From Patiria pectinifera (taxonomy: Eukaryota > Echinodermata > Asteroidea > Valvatida > Asterinidae): a stretch of 64,000 nt of DNA. The DNA is taken from positions 17,944,863 through 18,008,862 of the forward strand of contig CM057135.1 of assembly GCA_029964075.1 (NCBI GenBank), read 5' to 3'. Under the pieces are notes generated by a model that worked only from the letters and a program-made list of their open reading frames with translations, did not search any database and was not told the origin of the DNA. The translations under genes were made by a program, and so were the position numbers. Below, piece by piece: positions 11,218 through 22,043 of this stretch (positions are counted from its first letter, which is position 1; each line of letters begins with the position of its first letter).

Positions 11218-11575
11218 TTGAACAAATTATATAGGATGAAATTGATAAATTTTCAGAAAGCAAAATACCACAGGGATCAGTGTTATCGTGAGAATATGAA
11301 GCGAAGGAATGTTGAACGACAAAAAAAGAAAGAGAGCAAGTCAATGTATTATGAGCAATGTAATGCATATCTCGTAAATATCTGCATAAGTGTGCCAACT
11401 ATGAAAATTGTGGTGATAAGTGTCGTGTGGCAGAATCAAGTAGATCAAGTTTGTGGATTTGTTATACATGTCACAGGAAATTGCTTCAGAACAGGATCCC
11501 AGCAGAAGCTTGTGCAAACAATTTGGCATTGGAAGATATCCCAGAGGAATGACAACAGATAGAGCAGTTGTTTCA
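11218..11575 (+). pseudogene. Helentron-like protein, DUF6570-like domain remnant
   Basis: A further KYHRDQCYREN module is followed, in another frame, by CYTCHRKLLQNRIPAEACAN and ALEDIPEE (11453-11550). The CxxCHRKLL...IP.EA..N.L.L..IP.EL pattern is the recognisable core of the DUF6570-like domain. After IPEE a stop and a small deletion end it: only an EQLF piece of the usual LEQ.LI motif follows. The adjacent codons at 11555 already match the far end of the helicase. Confidence 0.65.
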
Positions 11576-11700
11576 CTGGAACATACATTTTCAGCTGGAC
11601 AAGGGTTTGATGAAATATATATCTACTGTAACAAGGCAGTTTCAGAATCATTGAAAAGTATGCCAGAATTTACTGATGCTGAAGAATATGTAAGAGAAAT
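11555..11700 (+). pseudogene. Pif1-type helicase, C-terminal scrap
   Basis: VVSLEHTFSAGQGFDEIYIY and KAVSESLKSMPEF resemble the last conserved motif and tail of Helitron helicases, where the usual form is a T..GQ..VALSR-type motif. Its placement 0-20 bp after the DUF6570-like piece means roughly 1,000 codons of Rep and helicase have been lost. Confidence 0.5.
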
Positions 11701-12093
11701 GTGAAAGTGAAATTAAACAAGACTGTAATCATGATGCATAACATTCAAGGATTGAAGGAACATCAAATGGACCTAAAATGTAATAATGAAATGATGAAAT
11801 CTGATTTCATTTGTCTTACTGAGACATGGATCGATAATGAGGAATACTCTGACGTAGAATTAGATGCTTTTCAAAACAGCATGACCAGATTGATGTCTAC
11901 TGCACAGTGTCACACTGCACAGATCAGCCTTGTTCAATGCAAATTTAGCTTCCCCTTAATGCTAAAGCCAGGGATAGGTGGATTTGCAAAGAGGAAGCTC
12001 ATGAATTACATCTTTCATATTGCTGAGATCAAAGTAGAAATCTTAGAGAACATACAGACCAGATTAGTTGAGCCTAGCTACCCAGTAGTCTGA
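11701..12093 (+). pseudogene. Endonuclease-like (EEP) fragment
   Basis: MMHNIQGLKEHQMDLKCN then SDFICLTETWIDNEE matches the N-terminal two motifs of apurinic-type/EEP endonucleases (N at the first metal site, E in the LTETW motif). The later catalytic motifs (D-x-N, SDH) are absent, so the domain is truncated. A helicase plus EEP order is characteristic of Helentrons. Confidence 0.65.
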
Positions 12094-12429
12094 TATTCAG
12101 AAGTGTTATAGGTGAACATCGAGGTGACCATTCTTTAAAGAATAAAGAAATCCTTAAAAACAATTGAGAATATCGGACTCGTTGTGACGAGGAGATCTGC
12201 ATGTGATGCACATTTGCTCACATCTCAAGAAGAGCCACCCACTGATCTCCATTGATGAGACAATTCAGCTACACATACTTGGGGTATGTACCGGTAATCT
12301 TCTCTGATGTCAAGATTGACGTAGCGGTAGATGTGGACAAGCAGTGGATTTGGCAGACTCCACACACATGTCTGGAAGAACTACCTAAAAAATGACACCA
12401 AAAACATCTTTCTGTTGTGCAGTGTTGGG

Positions 12430-12991
12430 TTACCACCCATTTGTGGCTGCTGCTTGAGTGTTTTCCATCAGAGTTGCCTCTACACCATTCATTGGAGGGA
12501 CTTCGTCAGCAATGTTGAAGTCCTTGTTGATGTCAACAGCATTGAGGTCATGCCCCTGAACATGAAGCTGCATTGAGTAGAATATGTATCTAGCATGGAG
12601 AATCATGGCTTGCAAATAATTGTTCAGTACAGATAATTGTTTACCTGCCATCGCAACTGAGGACCACCATGCAAGAGGTATACAGACACCTTGAAAAAGT
12701 CCTCCACCACTTCCATCATCAGCCACTACCAGTGTGCAACGCAAGCTGCTGATTGTGTAAGTTAGAGAGACTGGTCAACCAGGACACCTCCTTGGAGGGC
12801 AATTGAAGGTCCAGCATGGAACAGAAGAGCAGCCAGCGGAAGAACAAAGATGCTTCGGCACCTGCCACTGACCATACACCTGCTTTGGCTGGACCAGTCT
12901 GTTCAGCAAACATGTATGACTTATCAGCTACGACAGCACCTGCAGCAGATGTGTACGTCAAAGTCATAACTATAAAGACAAACTTGACCAC
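12430..12991 (-). CDS. Two overlapping hypothetical minus-strand ORFs
   Basis: ORF 12719-12991 starts MVKFVFIVMTLTYTSAAGAV, which looks like a signal peptide, and contains a second hydrophobic segment (FRWLLFCSMLDL). ORF 12430-12744 is in another frame and ends IADEVPPMNGVEATLMENTQ. Their compositions look more protein-like than chance and may be two frames of one disrupted gene. I recognise no family, and no splice sites join them cleanly. Confidence 0.2.
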
Positions 12992-13138
12992 TTAACTGTC
13001 AAGATGGCATATGCATGTCAATACATGGTGGATGTGACTTCTAATAGAGTGAACTTGTGTATAATTTTTAAAAGCATTTTGAGTGCTTGGCTAGATTACA
13101 ATGGGGCCATCCACAACTCTGAGTGTTATTTACCAGTT

Positions 13139-13760
13139 GCCAGTGTGCTTTTCAACAGCATCACTTTACTTGCCAGTATTTGAACATGTTTTATGTGAGT
13201 GATATTGTCAGATTTTCTTGGTTTTTTTTTGGGGGGGGGGCGGTGGGGGGTCGGCTGGTGGTGTTCAAGTGTTCTTCAAATTGAAACTTGCTTGTTTGTG
13301 TTTGGTTTGTTTGAGCACTGGAGCTAATAGACCCTCGCACATGTCGTTCTCGTGTATCCATTTTCTGTAGAAGTCATCAACTACAAATCCACATGTTTCC
13401 TGCCAGTTGCCAGTGTGCTTTCCAACAGCATCACTCTGTATGCCAATGCTTGAACATAGTTCAGGTGAGTGAGATTGTCAGCTCTTCTGAGTTTAGGGCA
13501 TTTTGGGGGTTGGTGGTGTTCAAGTGTTCTTCAAATTTGGACTTACATTGTTCTTGTTTGGTTTGTTTGAGCACTGGAGCTAATAGACCCTCGCACATGT
13601 CATTGTCTTGTATCCACTTTCTGTAGAAGTCATCAACTACAAATCTACTTGTTTTGTGCCAGGTGCCAGTGTGCTTTCCAACAGCATCACTCTGTATGCC
13701 AGTATTTGAACATGGTTCAGGTGAGTGAGATTGTCAGCTTTTCTGGTTTTTTTTTTCTAT
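13139..13760. repeat. Tandem repeat with about 256-270-bp unit
   Basis: GCCAGTGTGCTTT(C/T)CAACAG recurs at 13139, 13409 and 13665, each followed by a CATCACT block, a TTGAACAT block, GTGAGTGA.ATTGTCAG, a poly-T or G-rich stretch, and GTTTGAGCACTGGAGCTAAT. The last copy is truncated after the poly-T. No coding function is seen. Confidence 0.85.
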
Positions 13761-14689
13761 TACCTCAAATTTGAGGTAAGAGGCAAATGATGCAGAATAT
13801 GCTATTGTCAAATTGAATTGTCCTCAAATAAGGCATTTGCAAGGACACCTACATTGCTGCAAATAGTGCACCTTGAATGCAATTGGAAGCTTAAAATTGA
13901 GTGTGCCCACTAATTTTTTAGCATTTTGCATAAGTAAAGCCAGGTGGCAAATTGAACAAGACATAATTTTGTACGAGTGTTGTTTCCTATAAACCACTTC
14001 CTATTTTATTGTATTCAGGGAAAGATGCTGACTCTGTAGCAGATGAAATGAAGCAGTGCCAGCCTATCTGCTATCGCTCTGTTAGCAACATCCAGCCTTA
14101 TGTCATACGAGATGAAGTTACTCTGTAATTCTACGCTCTCAGCCACTATTGCGAGGCCTAATTGCCATATGGTTCAACCTAACAACCTTTGCGTATGCTG
14201 GGACCTCCAAGAAGTGTGAAATGTACTTAGAGACTCTTTATAGGAAACTATGTCCAAAGCAACACTGATAAAAATCCTATCACTGAATACAGTGCTTTGG
14301 AAAAAAAGTGAGTCTGGAATCATGCACAGGAAGAGCTTGTTGCCTGCATGAGATCTATGATTGCAAGTGACATGCATGTTTATGGTAAATCCATTGTTTG
14401 GTACCTGTAAATACAACTGACAGTGTACAACTGTACATCTATGTTTGTATTAACACATTCAGTTTTAGTTTGATTGTTAAAATGGGGGGCCTTATTAATC
14501 TGTCTTTGTGTACTGAATAATTCCCTGTAGCATGCCCCTGATAGATGTGGAGACATATGCCGTCTCTAAAAATCTAAAGGTTTTTCTGCATTTTAGAGTA
14601 TGTTTTGGGGAATAGTTTCCCTCTTCATTGTTTTAGCTGTAAATGTGTAGTCTTCATGTTATCCATCAAAACCTTTATAAATGCGCAGT
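13761..14689. other. No supported gene
   Basis: Mixed sequence without convincing ORFs, splice chains or inverted repeats. Confidence 0.4.
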
Positions 14690-15350
14690 AACGTTTATCA
14701 GAGACAGTTTGTATGAACTTATCTTACTTTTACATGAAATAGCATGTTCAAAAATAGAATACTTTACAAAGAATAAGTTAAATTTGACTTCTATTTTTGG
14801 GGGGTGCGTTGGAGTGGTGTGAGCCTTACGCATGATAGTAGAAACGGGCTGACTGTTAAATAAGTAAATATACACAAGCTTCACTTATATTGTGAGTAAT
14901 CCTTTACATTTCCAAAGGAATCAACAATTATAAAGGATATCGTATATGGTAAGGTTAAGTAGGACTCAGCATATATCAGCCTTACAATTTATAGTCCGTG
15001 CTCGTTTCTCAAGGACAGTCTGTATGCACTTATCTTACTTTAAGACAAAATTTGTCTTTTCCACGTTTCTTAACAGTTAAGAAAATAGCTATATTGTCAT
15101 TGTCAAGCATTTTGATAGTACAAAAACAAAATGACATCTATCATGTAGACATTTTAATTATTGGTATTTTGGTAAATTGTATTTAAAGCCATTGTCACAC
15201 AGATGCCTTTTCCAATGTAGCAACCAACAAGTCGTCAACCATGCCTGTTCAATAAAATACTTTACAAAGAATAAGTCTTTGGCTTCTATTTTATTTGAAG
15301 TGATTGTTCCGGGGGGGGGGGGTTGGAGTGTAATGAGACTAATCATCTGA
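14690..15350. repeat. Two direct copies of a dispersed repeat
   Basis: CTTATCTTACTTT, then AATA(A)AATACTTTACAAAGAATAAG and a G-rich tract with TTGGAGTG appear in the same order at 14716-14820 and at 15030-15335. The second copy has an internal insertion of about 180 bp. No coding function is seen. Confidence 0.6.
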
Positions 15351-15639
15351 GCACGTACTCATTTGAATAAATAATATGATCGTGTGAAGTTTCAATAACA
15401 TAAGTTAGTGCAGTCATCTCGTTAAACAAGAACATTTTGTGCAACAGCTTGGACATTTGTTTTTCCGCATTGTATTTTTTAATTGAAGTTGTGTTTTTCT
15501 GTTTTGAATGCATTATCATTACCCAGTATTTTGTGCACCGTTCATGTTTTTGTTATATAAATATTTAGGACTTGCAGACTGTACACCTTTAACATGATGC
15601 ACTGGGACCCATTATGACATCATCATGGCTCCTGATTTT

Positions 15640-17389
15640 GTATCTATACTAATAAAGGAACGACATCTGTCTGTTTGTCCGCCCTTCCCCGAAAGCAGAA
15701 CAAACATGACTGAGACAAGTCTACTGATTGGCGATTAGGGGCGCCATTCACTTTATACGGTGTGCCGTTATATTTGTTTTGCCGCGCGCTGTCTTAATTT
15801 GGTCCCGTAAAAGTGTGAAGTGTTAAGGAAATATCATCATTGACGTCATTGACGTCATTTTGCGTTTGCAGCTGTTGTGTAGAATGGGAACAAGACAATG
15901 GAACTTTCATTGGACAGACCACATTTATTTTAAATAAAGACGATATTTTTAGCAGACATGGTGAGGGGAAAAGGAATATGTTCAATCGAATGACAGCGCG
16001 AAAAAAATATGATTTCTCTTTCCTTCTCATAGTAATTCTCGCCTGAAGTTCAGAACTACTCAGTAAAGATATCAGTGTTGTAAAGGAAAAGACTTGTGGA
16101 AAATCCCACTGCAGAAAAAAACTGCACCTTTAAATACTTAACATAGGTCTTTTCCGGCATTATGATTTTTTATTATACGTCCCTGATCGACTATGCGCAT
16201 GCATGAACATATAATCTGTCAAAGTTAGCCGGAAATCGGCTACAACGGTCACTGTGATGTGGACAGAATTTGACCTCGGCAACACGTGCTCTGCAGGCTG
16301 ACTGACATACGATGTATGTGCGTAACGTACGTGTATGTACATAGACGTTCTGTGCATCTTTGAGAGCAGACGTATTGTCAACCTGAAGTTTTAAGCGTAT
16401 GCAGGGCATGTCCGAGTTAACTTATTGCCTCGAAGCTTTGAAATGTTTTAGACCTACCCTTAAATCGACAATTAAAGTAAAAACTAACATAAAAACTGCC
16501 ATGGTTGATTTTTCAGGAATTTTCAAATAAAAAAGGGTCTTTTTATTATAACTTCCGGTCTGATGACGTCATTCGCCTAAAACTTCGCACACCTCTCAAG
16601 TGGGTCAAGGTCATCATATACACCAATATTTAGGCGATTCCGACAAACTTCGCCATAGACTTCTATTCAAAATACATTTTTGCACATTTTCAACCTGTCG
16701 CTAGTGGGCGCTCGAAGATTGCATGACGTCATCGGTAGATGATTTGAAGAATACTTTTAGCCAAGAGACTAACACCGTTAAAAGCAAGTTCATATCTATT
16801 ACCACTTTTAAATAATAAGCCACTTCCGGTTTGGGCCTTTTTCGACCGGAAGCAAGGGTCACGTGATTTCACGCACACTGAATGAAATAAAGACCTCAAC
16901 CTACTCTACCACTTGCCTGCAACAGAATGCTGCGGACGCGTACGGTTGATTTCTTATGCATTTTAAATATTAAAAGTGCAACAATTTAATTGCCTATAAA
17001 TAAACACCGGATGACGTCATCATGACGTCATCATTCCACAATGTTGTTTGAATTAGGGTCTTTGCTTGGATAAAGAGTGGTGTAAATGAATTATTGGCAA
17101 AGAGTCGAAAATGCCCTTTGAAAAGCGACAATTTTTTTTTAATTTCTGTGTACAAAGTCTATGGGAAAAATTAAATATTCAAAAATCTATAATAAATTAG
17201 TCGATGACGTCACCATGACGTCAATCTTCGGGACACATCTTTGCTATAGGGACTATGCTTGTGCCAACTTTGAATGATGTCTGACAAAGATTAATGCCAA
17301 AAGTGGCGTGTAGAAAAAACGTGTACAAAGTCTATGGGATTTAGGCGACAAAAAGAAGAAAGAAAAAAAAAAATGAGAACAAAAAGAAA
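15640..17389. mobile_element. Probable non-coding mobile element with TGACGTCA pairs
   Basis: It begins near CTATACTAATAAAGG (about 15645) with a pyrimidine-rich TCTGTCTGTTTGTCCGCC segment. It then runs about 1.7 kb without ORFs, carrying eight exact TGACGTCA palindromes and repeated phrases such as ACAAAGTCTATGGGA (17153, 17325). It ends in the stem-loop array at 17390-17579. The start phrase resembles the beginning of dispersed elements in invertebrate genomes (recalled). Class is unresolved. Confidence 0.4.
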
Positions 17390-17579
17390 GGCTTTTCCGC
17401 TTTTTGCGGAAAAGCCAATAAAAAAAAAAATCAGAACAAAAACAAAGGCTTTTTCGCAGATTTGCGAAAAAGCCCATTAAACAGAACAAAAAGAAAGGCT
17501 TTTTCGCAAAATTGCAAAAAAGCCCCAAAAAAACTTTAACGAAAACAAGAGCTGTTCCCAATTGAAATTGGGAACAGCT
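17390..17579. repeat. Four consecutive stem-loops, 50-57 bp apart
   Basis: Hairpins lie at 17390-17416 (11-bp arms GGCTTTTCCGC, 5-nt loop), 17447-17474 (12-bp arms GGCTTTTTCGCA, 4-nt loop), 17497-17524 (12-bp arms, two mismatches) and 17550-17579 (14-bp arms AGCTGTTCCCAATT, 2-nt loop). The first three share one arm sequence. Spacers are A-rich with AGAACAAAAA. Such an array is expected at the end of a rolling-circle or other structure-recognised element. Confidence 0.9.
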
Positions 17580-18478
17580 AATAAGGAAGAGTATGTTAGC
17601 ACAGTGCCAGCCATATCTCGCTGGACCAGCACTTCCCAAGCCCATGGTGAATGTTGTCTCTCATTGTGCGGTTTTTGGTGCAGCTGGAGATTTGCAAGGT
17701 GTATGGTACAGGAGGAGATAACAACATTGACCATGGGAGAAGGGGAGTCGGAGACTGGGGCAGGGTATGATTATTGTCAGGTGGTCCAACCATTTAGGAC
17801 AACATTGTAACTACGTGTACAAAACATTGCTCAAATTAAAGTGTGTTTATTGGACTTGTGTGAATGTTTGCTGCATAGTTGACATTCAGAAATAATAAAG
17901 CACAAAAGCATGAATAGTGTGGATAAGGAAATTTTAAAGAGAAAAAAGTCGGCACAAGGAATTGTATGTGGAATGTGTATGGAGTTACAGTACAGTGTAG
18001 GAACAAATGAAAGCAAATGTGATGTGTCCACAGGGATATGAAAATTAGAACATGTGATTGTGTTCATGTGAAGTGTTTAGAAAATGTATTTTTGTACCCA
18101 ATGAAGAATATGAAACAATTGACGTTAATCGTTATCCAAGAGTCAAACAGCCTACCTTCTGGAACACGGCATTAATAATAGTTGTCATGACTGTGTTGTT
18201 TTACCTGTCACATGTCTTAGCCATGGAAGTGATGGTGTTTTTGCCTGTGACAGTCTGTGACAGTCAAGGTGTTACAGAGTAGCTCTGCTCTGCTATAATA
18301 CTCGATGTCAAGGTCATCAAGGAAAGTGATGTTGTTACTGAAGACAGAGAGATATGAAGAATACATTAGTTACTACAGGCAGCAGTTTACATTTGTAACA
18401 CGGTTCTATAGGTAGAGAGTTAATATTGGTGACACAAAGTATAAGAAGTAGACAAAGTAGTTTGTCAACTGTTAATAT
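17580..18478. other. No supported gene
   Basis: Unassigned sequence between the stem-loop array and the Gypsy 3' LTR. The ORFs have no recognisable domain. The last four bases (ATAT, 18475-18478) are the target duplication of the Gypsy element. Confidence 0.5.
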
Positions 18479-18865
18479 TGTAACTTAAGTCTCGAGCGGT
18501 AAGGGCTTCTGGGGAACGTCAACTTCTGTTTAGTTATTCCACACAATAAATAGACGATGAAATGTTCTTGATTTTGATGATTGGTTTATTCTGACTCTTG
18601 AACTTACACAAATCACTTGGTTTTGTACTAACCTGACAATTCTAAAGATTCGTATTCTAAAAGCACTGTCTATCGCATACAGATCCTTCCAGTAAGACCG
18701 CCAGACGTGAACTGCCGTAAACCGCACGAATTAAGCCCGTTTGGCACATCTGTACAGAAGCTGATCATGCAGTGATCACGCGCGCGCTGTGCATCACGCG
18801 ACCCCCAAAATAGCTGCCGCAAAACTAGGTCACTACACAGCGCCGCCAGCGGCCACTCCGCCACA
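18479..18865 (-). repeat. 3' LTR of the Gypsy element
   Basis: It matches 33441-33830 with about 15 substitutions and one 3-bp indel over 387 positions by eye, about 96% identity. Termini are TG...CA on the sense strand. The divergence implies an old but not ancient insertion. Confidence 0.95.
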
Positions 18866-18880
18866 TGACCCCCACCTTTA
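18866..18880 (-). promoter_or_regulatory. Polypurine tract (plus-strand primer)
   Basis: On the sense strand AAAGGTGGGGGTCA lies directly upstream of the 3' LTR, the place of the polypurine tract in LTR retrotransposons. One T interrupts the purine run. Confidence 0.7.
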
Positions 18881-19212
18881 AGAAGGTGATGTGTCCTCAC
18901 ATCATTTAACTGCTTTTACGTCAACTTCATGCGACGACAAAATAAACGATTTTTAACACTTGCCAAAACTTTTAAGTCTGTACATTTCACAACAACTACA
19001 AAAATAATACAGAATTCTTAAACTTCTCTTTCGATTCATCTTTGGCAACTTTCAATCTTTGGCAACTTTTACTGCTACATTTTAACAACAGCTTTTAAAC
19101 ACTTTTCTCACGATAACACTTAAACAATTACTTCAAGCAACAAACTTAAAAAACTTTAGAGGTTGCTTAGAAAACAAAGATAACCCTTAGAAAAATGGAA
19201 CTTTGTTAGCGA

Positions 19213-19845
19213 TCATTCGTAATCGAACTTGTCGGTCACTACGCGTGATACGACTGTGGCACCTTCTAGTAGCTCCTTGATGGTGCGCTCCTTGAGCACT
19301 CGTGCCTTTGTCGTCTGGACTGCCACGTCTCGATGAGTGGCCAGGAAGTCGTCTGCCATCTGCTCTTTCGGCTCCTCTATGATGTGTCTCACAATGAGCG
19401 GACTGGTAGGGGCCCTCGTTGCGGTGTGGGGTCTCTCAGGTGGAGCAGGAGGGAACAGTGGGAACCTCTTGGGGGAAGGGGGAACCGTCAACTGCTGCAA
19501 TACAGGCCTTGGGCCGGAGAATGGCAGCTGCCGGATTGGGCTGTTTGGGTGGATGCTGAGCACGTCGGGATCTCTACCAGGGGTTCTCGGCACTTCATCT
19601 GTCTCGTCGATTGACGAGGACTGGTCTTTATGGGCGAGCTGCCAGTGTCTGTCCCAGTCATGCTTCCTACTAAATTTGATGGGGCATTAGGGACAGGCAT
19701 ACCTCTCTCGCATCTTGAGATGTTGCTCCTCCACGTGGCGGCGTAGTGTGGCAGATGAAGAGAAGCTCTTCTGGCACTCTCCGCATTTCTGTTTCCTGGG
19801 AGAACGGCTTCGCTCCCGACCCTGTCTTCGTCCACGTTGGTCCAT
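19213..19845 (-). pseudogene. Gypsy accessory ORF3 with two C2H2 zinc fingers
   Basis: The ATG at 19843-19845 starts MDQRGRRQGRERSRSPRKQK, a basic RS-type leader. A C2H2 finger follows (CGECQKSFSSSATLRRHVEE, then QH), and then a second finger (CPIKFSRKHDWDRHWQLAH) in the same frame. A TAA at 19687-19689 lies inside the second finger, between its CP and CP, so this copy is broken. The C-terminal half is proline-rich (LFPPAPPERPHTATRAPTSP) and ends TVVSRVVTDKFDYE. The ORF lies between integrase and 3' LTR, where errantivirus-like elements carry env, but no signal peptide, membrane segment or env feature is visible. A splice acceptor (TTTGTGTTTTTGCAG) lies 11 bp upstream of the ATG. Its function is unknown; nucleic-acid binding is inferred. 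Confidence 0.8.
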
Positions 19846-19860
19846 ACTTATCACTCCTGC
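19846..19860 (-). promoter_or_regulatory. Candidate 3' splice site for a subgenomic ORF3 mRNA
   Basis: On the sense strand CTTTGTGTTTTTGCAG is followed by GAGTGATAAGT and then the ORF3 ATG. The position suggests ORF3 is expressed from a spliced RNA. The donor was not identified. Confidence 0.5.
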
Positions 19861-19910
19861 AAAAACACAAAGAAGCAGAGGAGAAACATTATGACCACCT
19901 TGTTCGAATG

Positions 19911-22043
19911 TTAGCACCACTCTCCATAACGGTCTGGGGGTTTTCGTTTTCGTCTGTCGTGTGGGTCATTTTCATTGATTTTTGGCTCTGGCTCGTCAGT
20001 GTGGTCTGCTGGTAGTACTCGAGCATCGAGTTGACTAATCGATGGTTCCATCTCGGTACTGAAGTCTGGGTAAACTCCTACATCCGTCTCATTCATTTGC
20101 TCGGTTTCTTCGGTGTCGTCTTGGTCTCCTCCGGCGCTTCCCTGGCGTAAGGGTTCTACTTGCTCGTCTTCATGGACTGGGATTTCTCCAGCTTCCTGTT
20201 GGATCAATGGTTCAGAGTCTGTCCTCCCATTTAATTGCTCAACCTCCACTCGCTGGCCTCTTCCCTCGCCCCGTTGACGCGAGAGCCAAGATTTGTCTAC
20301 ATCTCCCTGGAACGGCTTCAGGCGGTTGACATGGATTACTTTAGGTTTGTGTCTGGGCCCTTGTTGCATTCTTAGGACCACATCACTTAACAAATGGGTG
20401 ACGATGTAGGGGCCATCCCACTTCGACTGGAACTTAAGTTGAACTCGAGCCGTCTCATGGGCCGATTCTAGCCTCTCTCTGAGCTCATCAACGTAGTCTG
20501 ATGCTTCAGCGTGTCCCTTCTTCGGTAGACCACATATCACGTCAATGGGCAGGTCCACTTCCCTCCCAAACATCATCTTGTTTGGAGTAAGGCCGGTACT
20601 CTCATTAGGGGAAGCTCGGTATGCCATCAAGACTGAAGGCACATATCTGTCCTAATCCTTTTGATTAGTAGCGACATACGAGGCGAGCATTGCAATCAGT
20701 GTCCTATTGAAGCGTTCCACTTGCCCATCACTCTGAGGGTGGTATGGTGTCGTGCGGATCTTATCAATGCCAAGTACCTCACATAATCCCTTAAAGACCT
20801 TACTTTCGAATTGCCGACCTTGGTCACTATGTATTTGGCGAGGCACGCCAAATCTACTGATGAACTCATCAACAAGGGCACGGGCAATGGTTTTAGAATA
20901 TATGGCAGGAACTGGGTAGGCTTCGGTCCATTTACTGAAGTAGTCAGTCATTACCACAATATAACGATTGCCACCATCTGTGACTGGGAAAGGACCAGTG
21001 ATGTCTATTGCAATCCTCTCTAGCGGCACACCGGAGATTTGCTGCTTCAATGGTGCCCTTTTTCGTTTCTGCGGCATTTTTTGTTTAGCACACTCCAAAC
21101 ACCTCCGGCACCATTTCTTGACACTGTCTAGCATCCTCCACCAGTAGAAGCGAGCCTTGACCTTTTCATACATTTTTCGTATGCCTAGATGGCCTCCTGT
21201 TGGAGCGTCATGTAGCTGCTTCAGGACTTCTTCTTGCATCTTGTTGGGAATAACCAAAAGGTAATGCATCTCGTTGCCAGTATCATCCTCCCACCTCTTT
21301 TGCAAGATTCCATTTCGAACACTCAGCTGGTCCCAGGCTCCCCACAAGGATTTACATCGGGCATTCTCTGCTGAAACCTCTGACCATGGCGGTCTTGGAC
21401 CTTTGGATTCGAGCCAGTTTATGAACTTATTCAGGACAGGATCCTCTCTCTGTTTCTGCCTTAGTGTCGAATTCGAAATCCCCATCAACCAATTTGGTTC
21501 AAGCTCCTTGGCCGCCTGTCTGATCTGTTCCTGTAACACATGACAATGATTTGTATCATCCTGGCACTCATCAGGGGTAGACACGGCCGGAGAATCTGCT
21601 GTTGCCTGTCTTTCATCTTGCCCGTCTTTAGTGTTAATCCAAAGTGGCTCCTCCCAGTCTCCTGGGGAACGTTTACACTGTCGGCAAGGCATCCTAGACA
21701 TCGCATCGGCATTCCCGTGTCTTCGCCCGGGTCGGTGCTCTATCACAAAATCATATTCGGCCAACACCTGAATCCATCTTGCTGTTTGTCCTTCGGGGTT
21801 TTTAAACCCGAACAACCACTTTAACGCCCCATGGTCGGTTCGAATCCTGAACTGTCGACCGTACAAATAAGGGCGAAAGTGCTTCACATGGTGTACCAAG
21901 GCAAGAAGTTCCTTTCTGGTCACACAGTAATTTCTCTCGCTTCTACTGAGGGAGCGGCTTGCGTAAGCTACAACCCTCTCGACTCCGTCAACACTTTGAG
22001 ATAAGACGGCTCCTATGCCGAAATCACCGGCATCAGTGTCCAA
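19911..22043 (-). pseudogene. Gypsy pol: RNase H and integrase
   Basis: The sense-strand segment opens with the RNase H motif LDTDAGDFGIGAVLSQ, then VAYASRSLSRSERNYCVTRK and IRTDHGALKWL. The linker leads to the integrase HHCC zinc module (H..PTGGHLGIRKMY...CRRCLECAKQK). The catalytic core follows: IDITGPFPVTDGG (first Asp), IHSDQGRQFES (second Asp) and HPQSDGQVERFNRTL (Glu), a standard DD35E set. A TAG at 20652-20654 sits where the family has Trp in the KDWD motif. The same frame resumes with VPSVLMAYRASPNESTG and a GPY/F module (KWDGPYIVTHLLSDVVLRMQ, HVNRLKPF). The C-terminus after that is acidic and unconserved. One in-frame stop disables it. Confidence 0.92.

Larger units (their letters stand above)
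10452..12093 (+). mobile_element. Helentron/Helitron-like relic with internal deletion
   Basis: In order, the relic has a basic N-terminal segment with KYH..D..YR-type repeats, a CHRKLL/IPAEA domain (DUF6570-like, found N-terminal in animal Helitron proteins), a few codons matching the end of the Pif1-type helicase (SLEHTFSAGQGF), and the beginning of an exonuclease/endonuclease/phosphatase-type domain (HNIQGLKEHQ, LTETWIDNEE). The Rep nuclease (HUH/Y2) and nearly all of the helicase are missing between the second and third parts. A C-terminal endonuclease is typical of the Helentron group. Frames change at least three times. Terminal hairpin and ends were not found. Confidence 0.75.

Noticed and set aside
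19333..19690. Plus-strand ORFs of 93-117 codons
   Set aside because: They lie antisense to the zinc-finger ORF3 of the Gypsy element, which has clear motifs.
19213..19845. Envelope gene in the Gypsy ORF3 position
   Set aside because: No signal peptide, furin-like site or membrane segment; C2H2 fingers are present instead.
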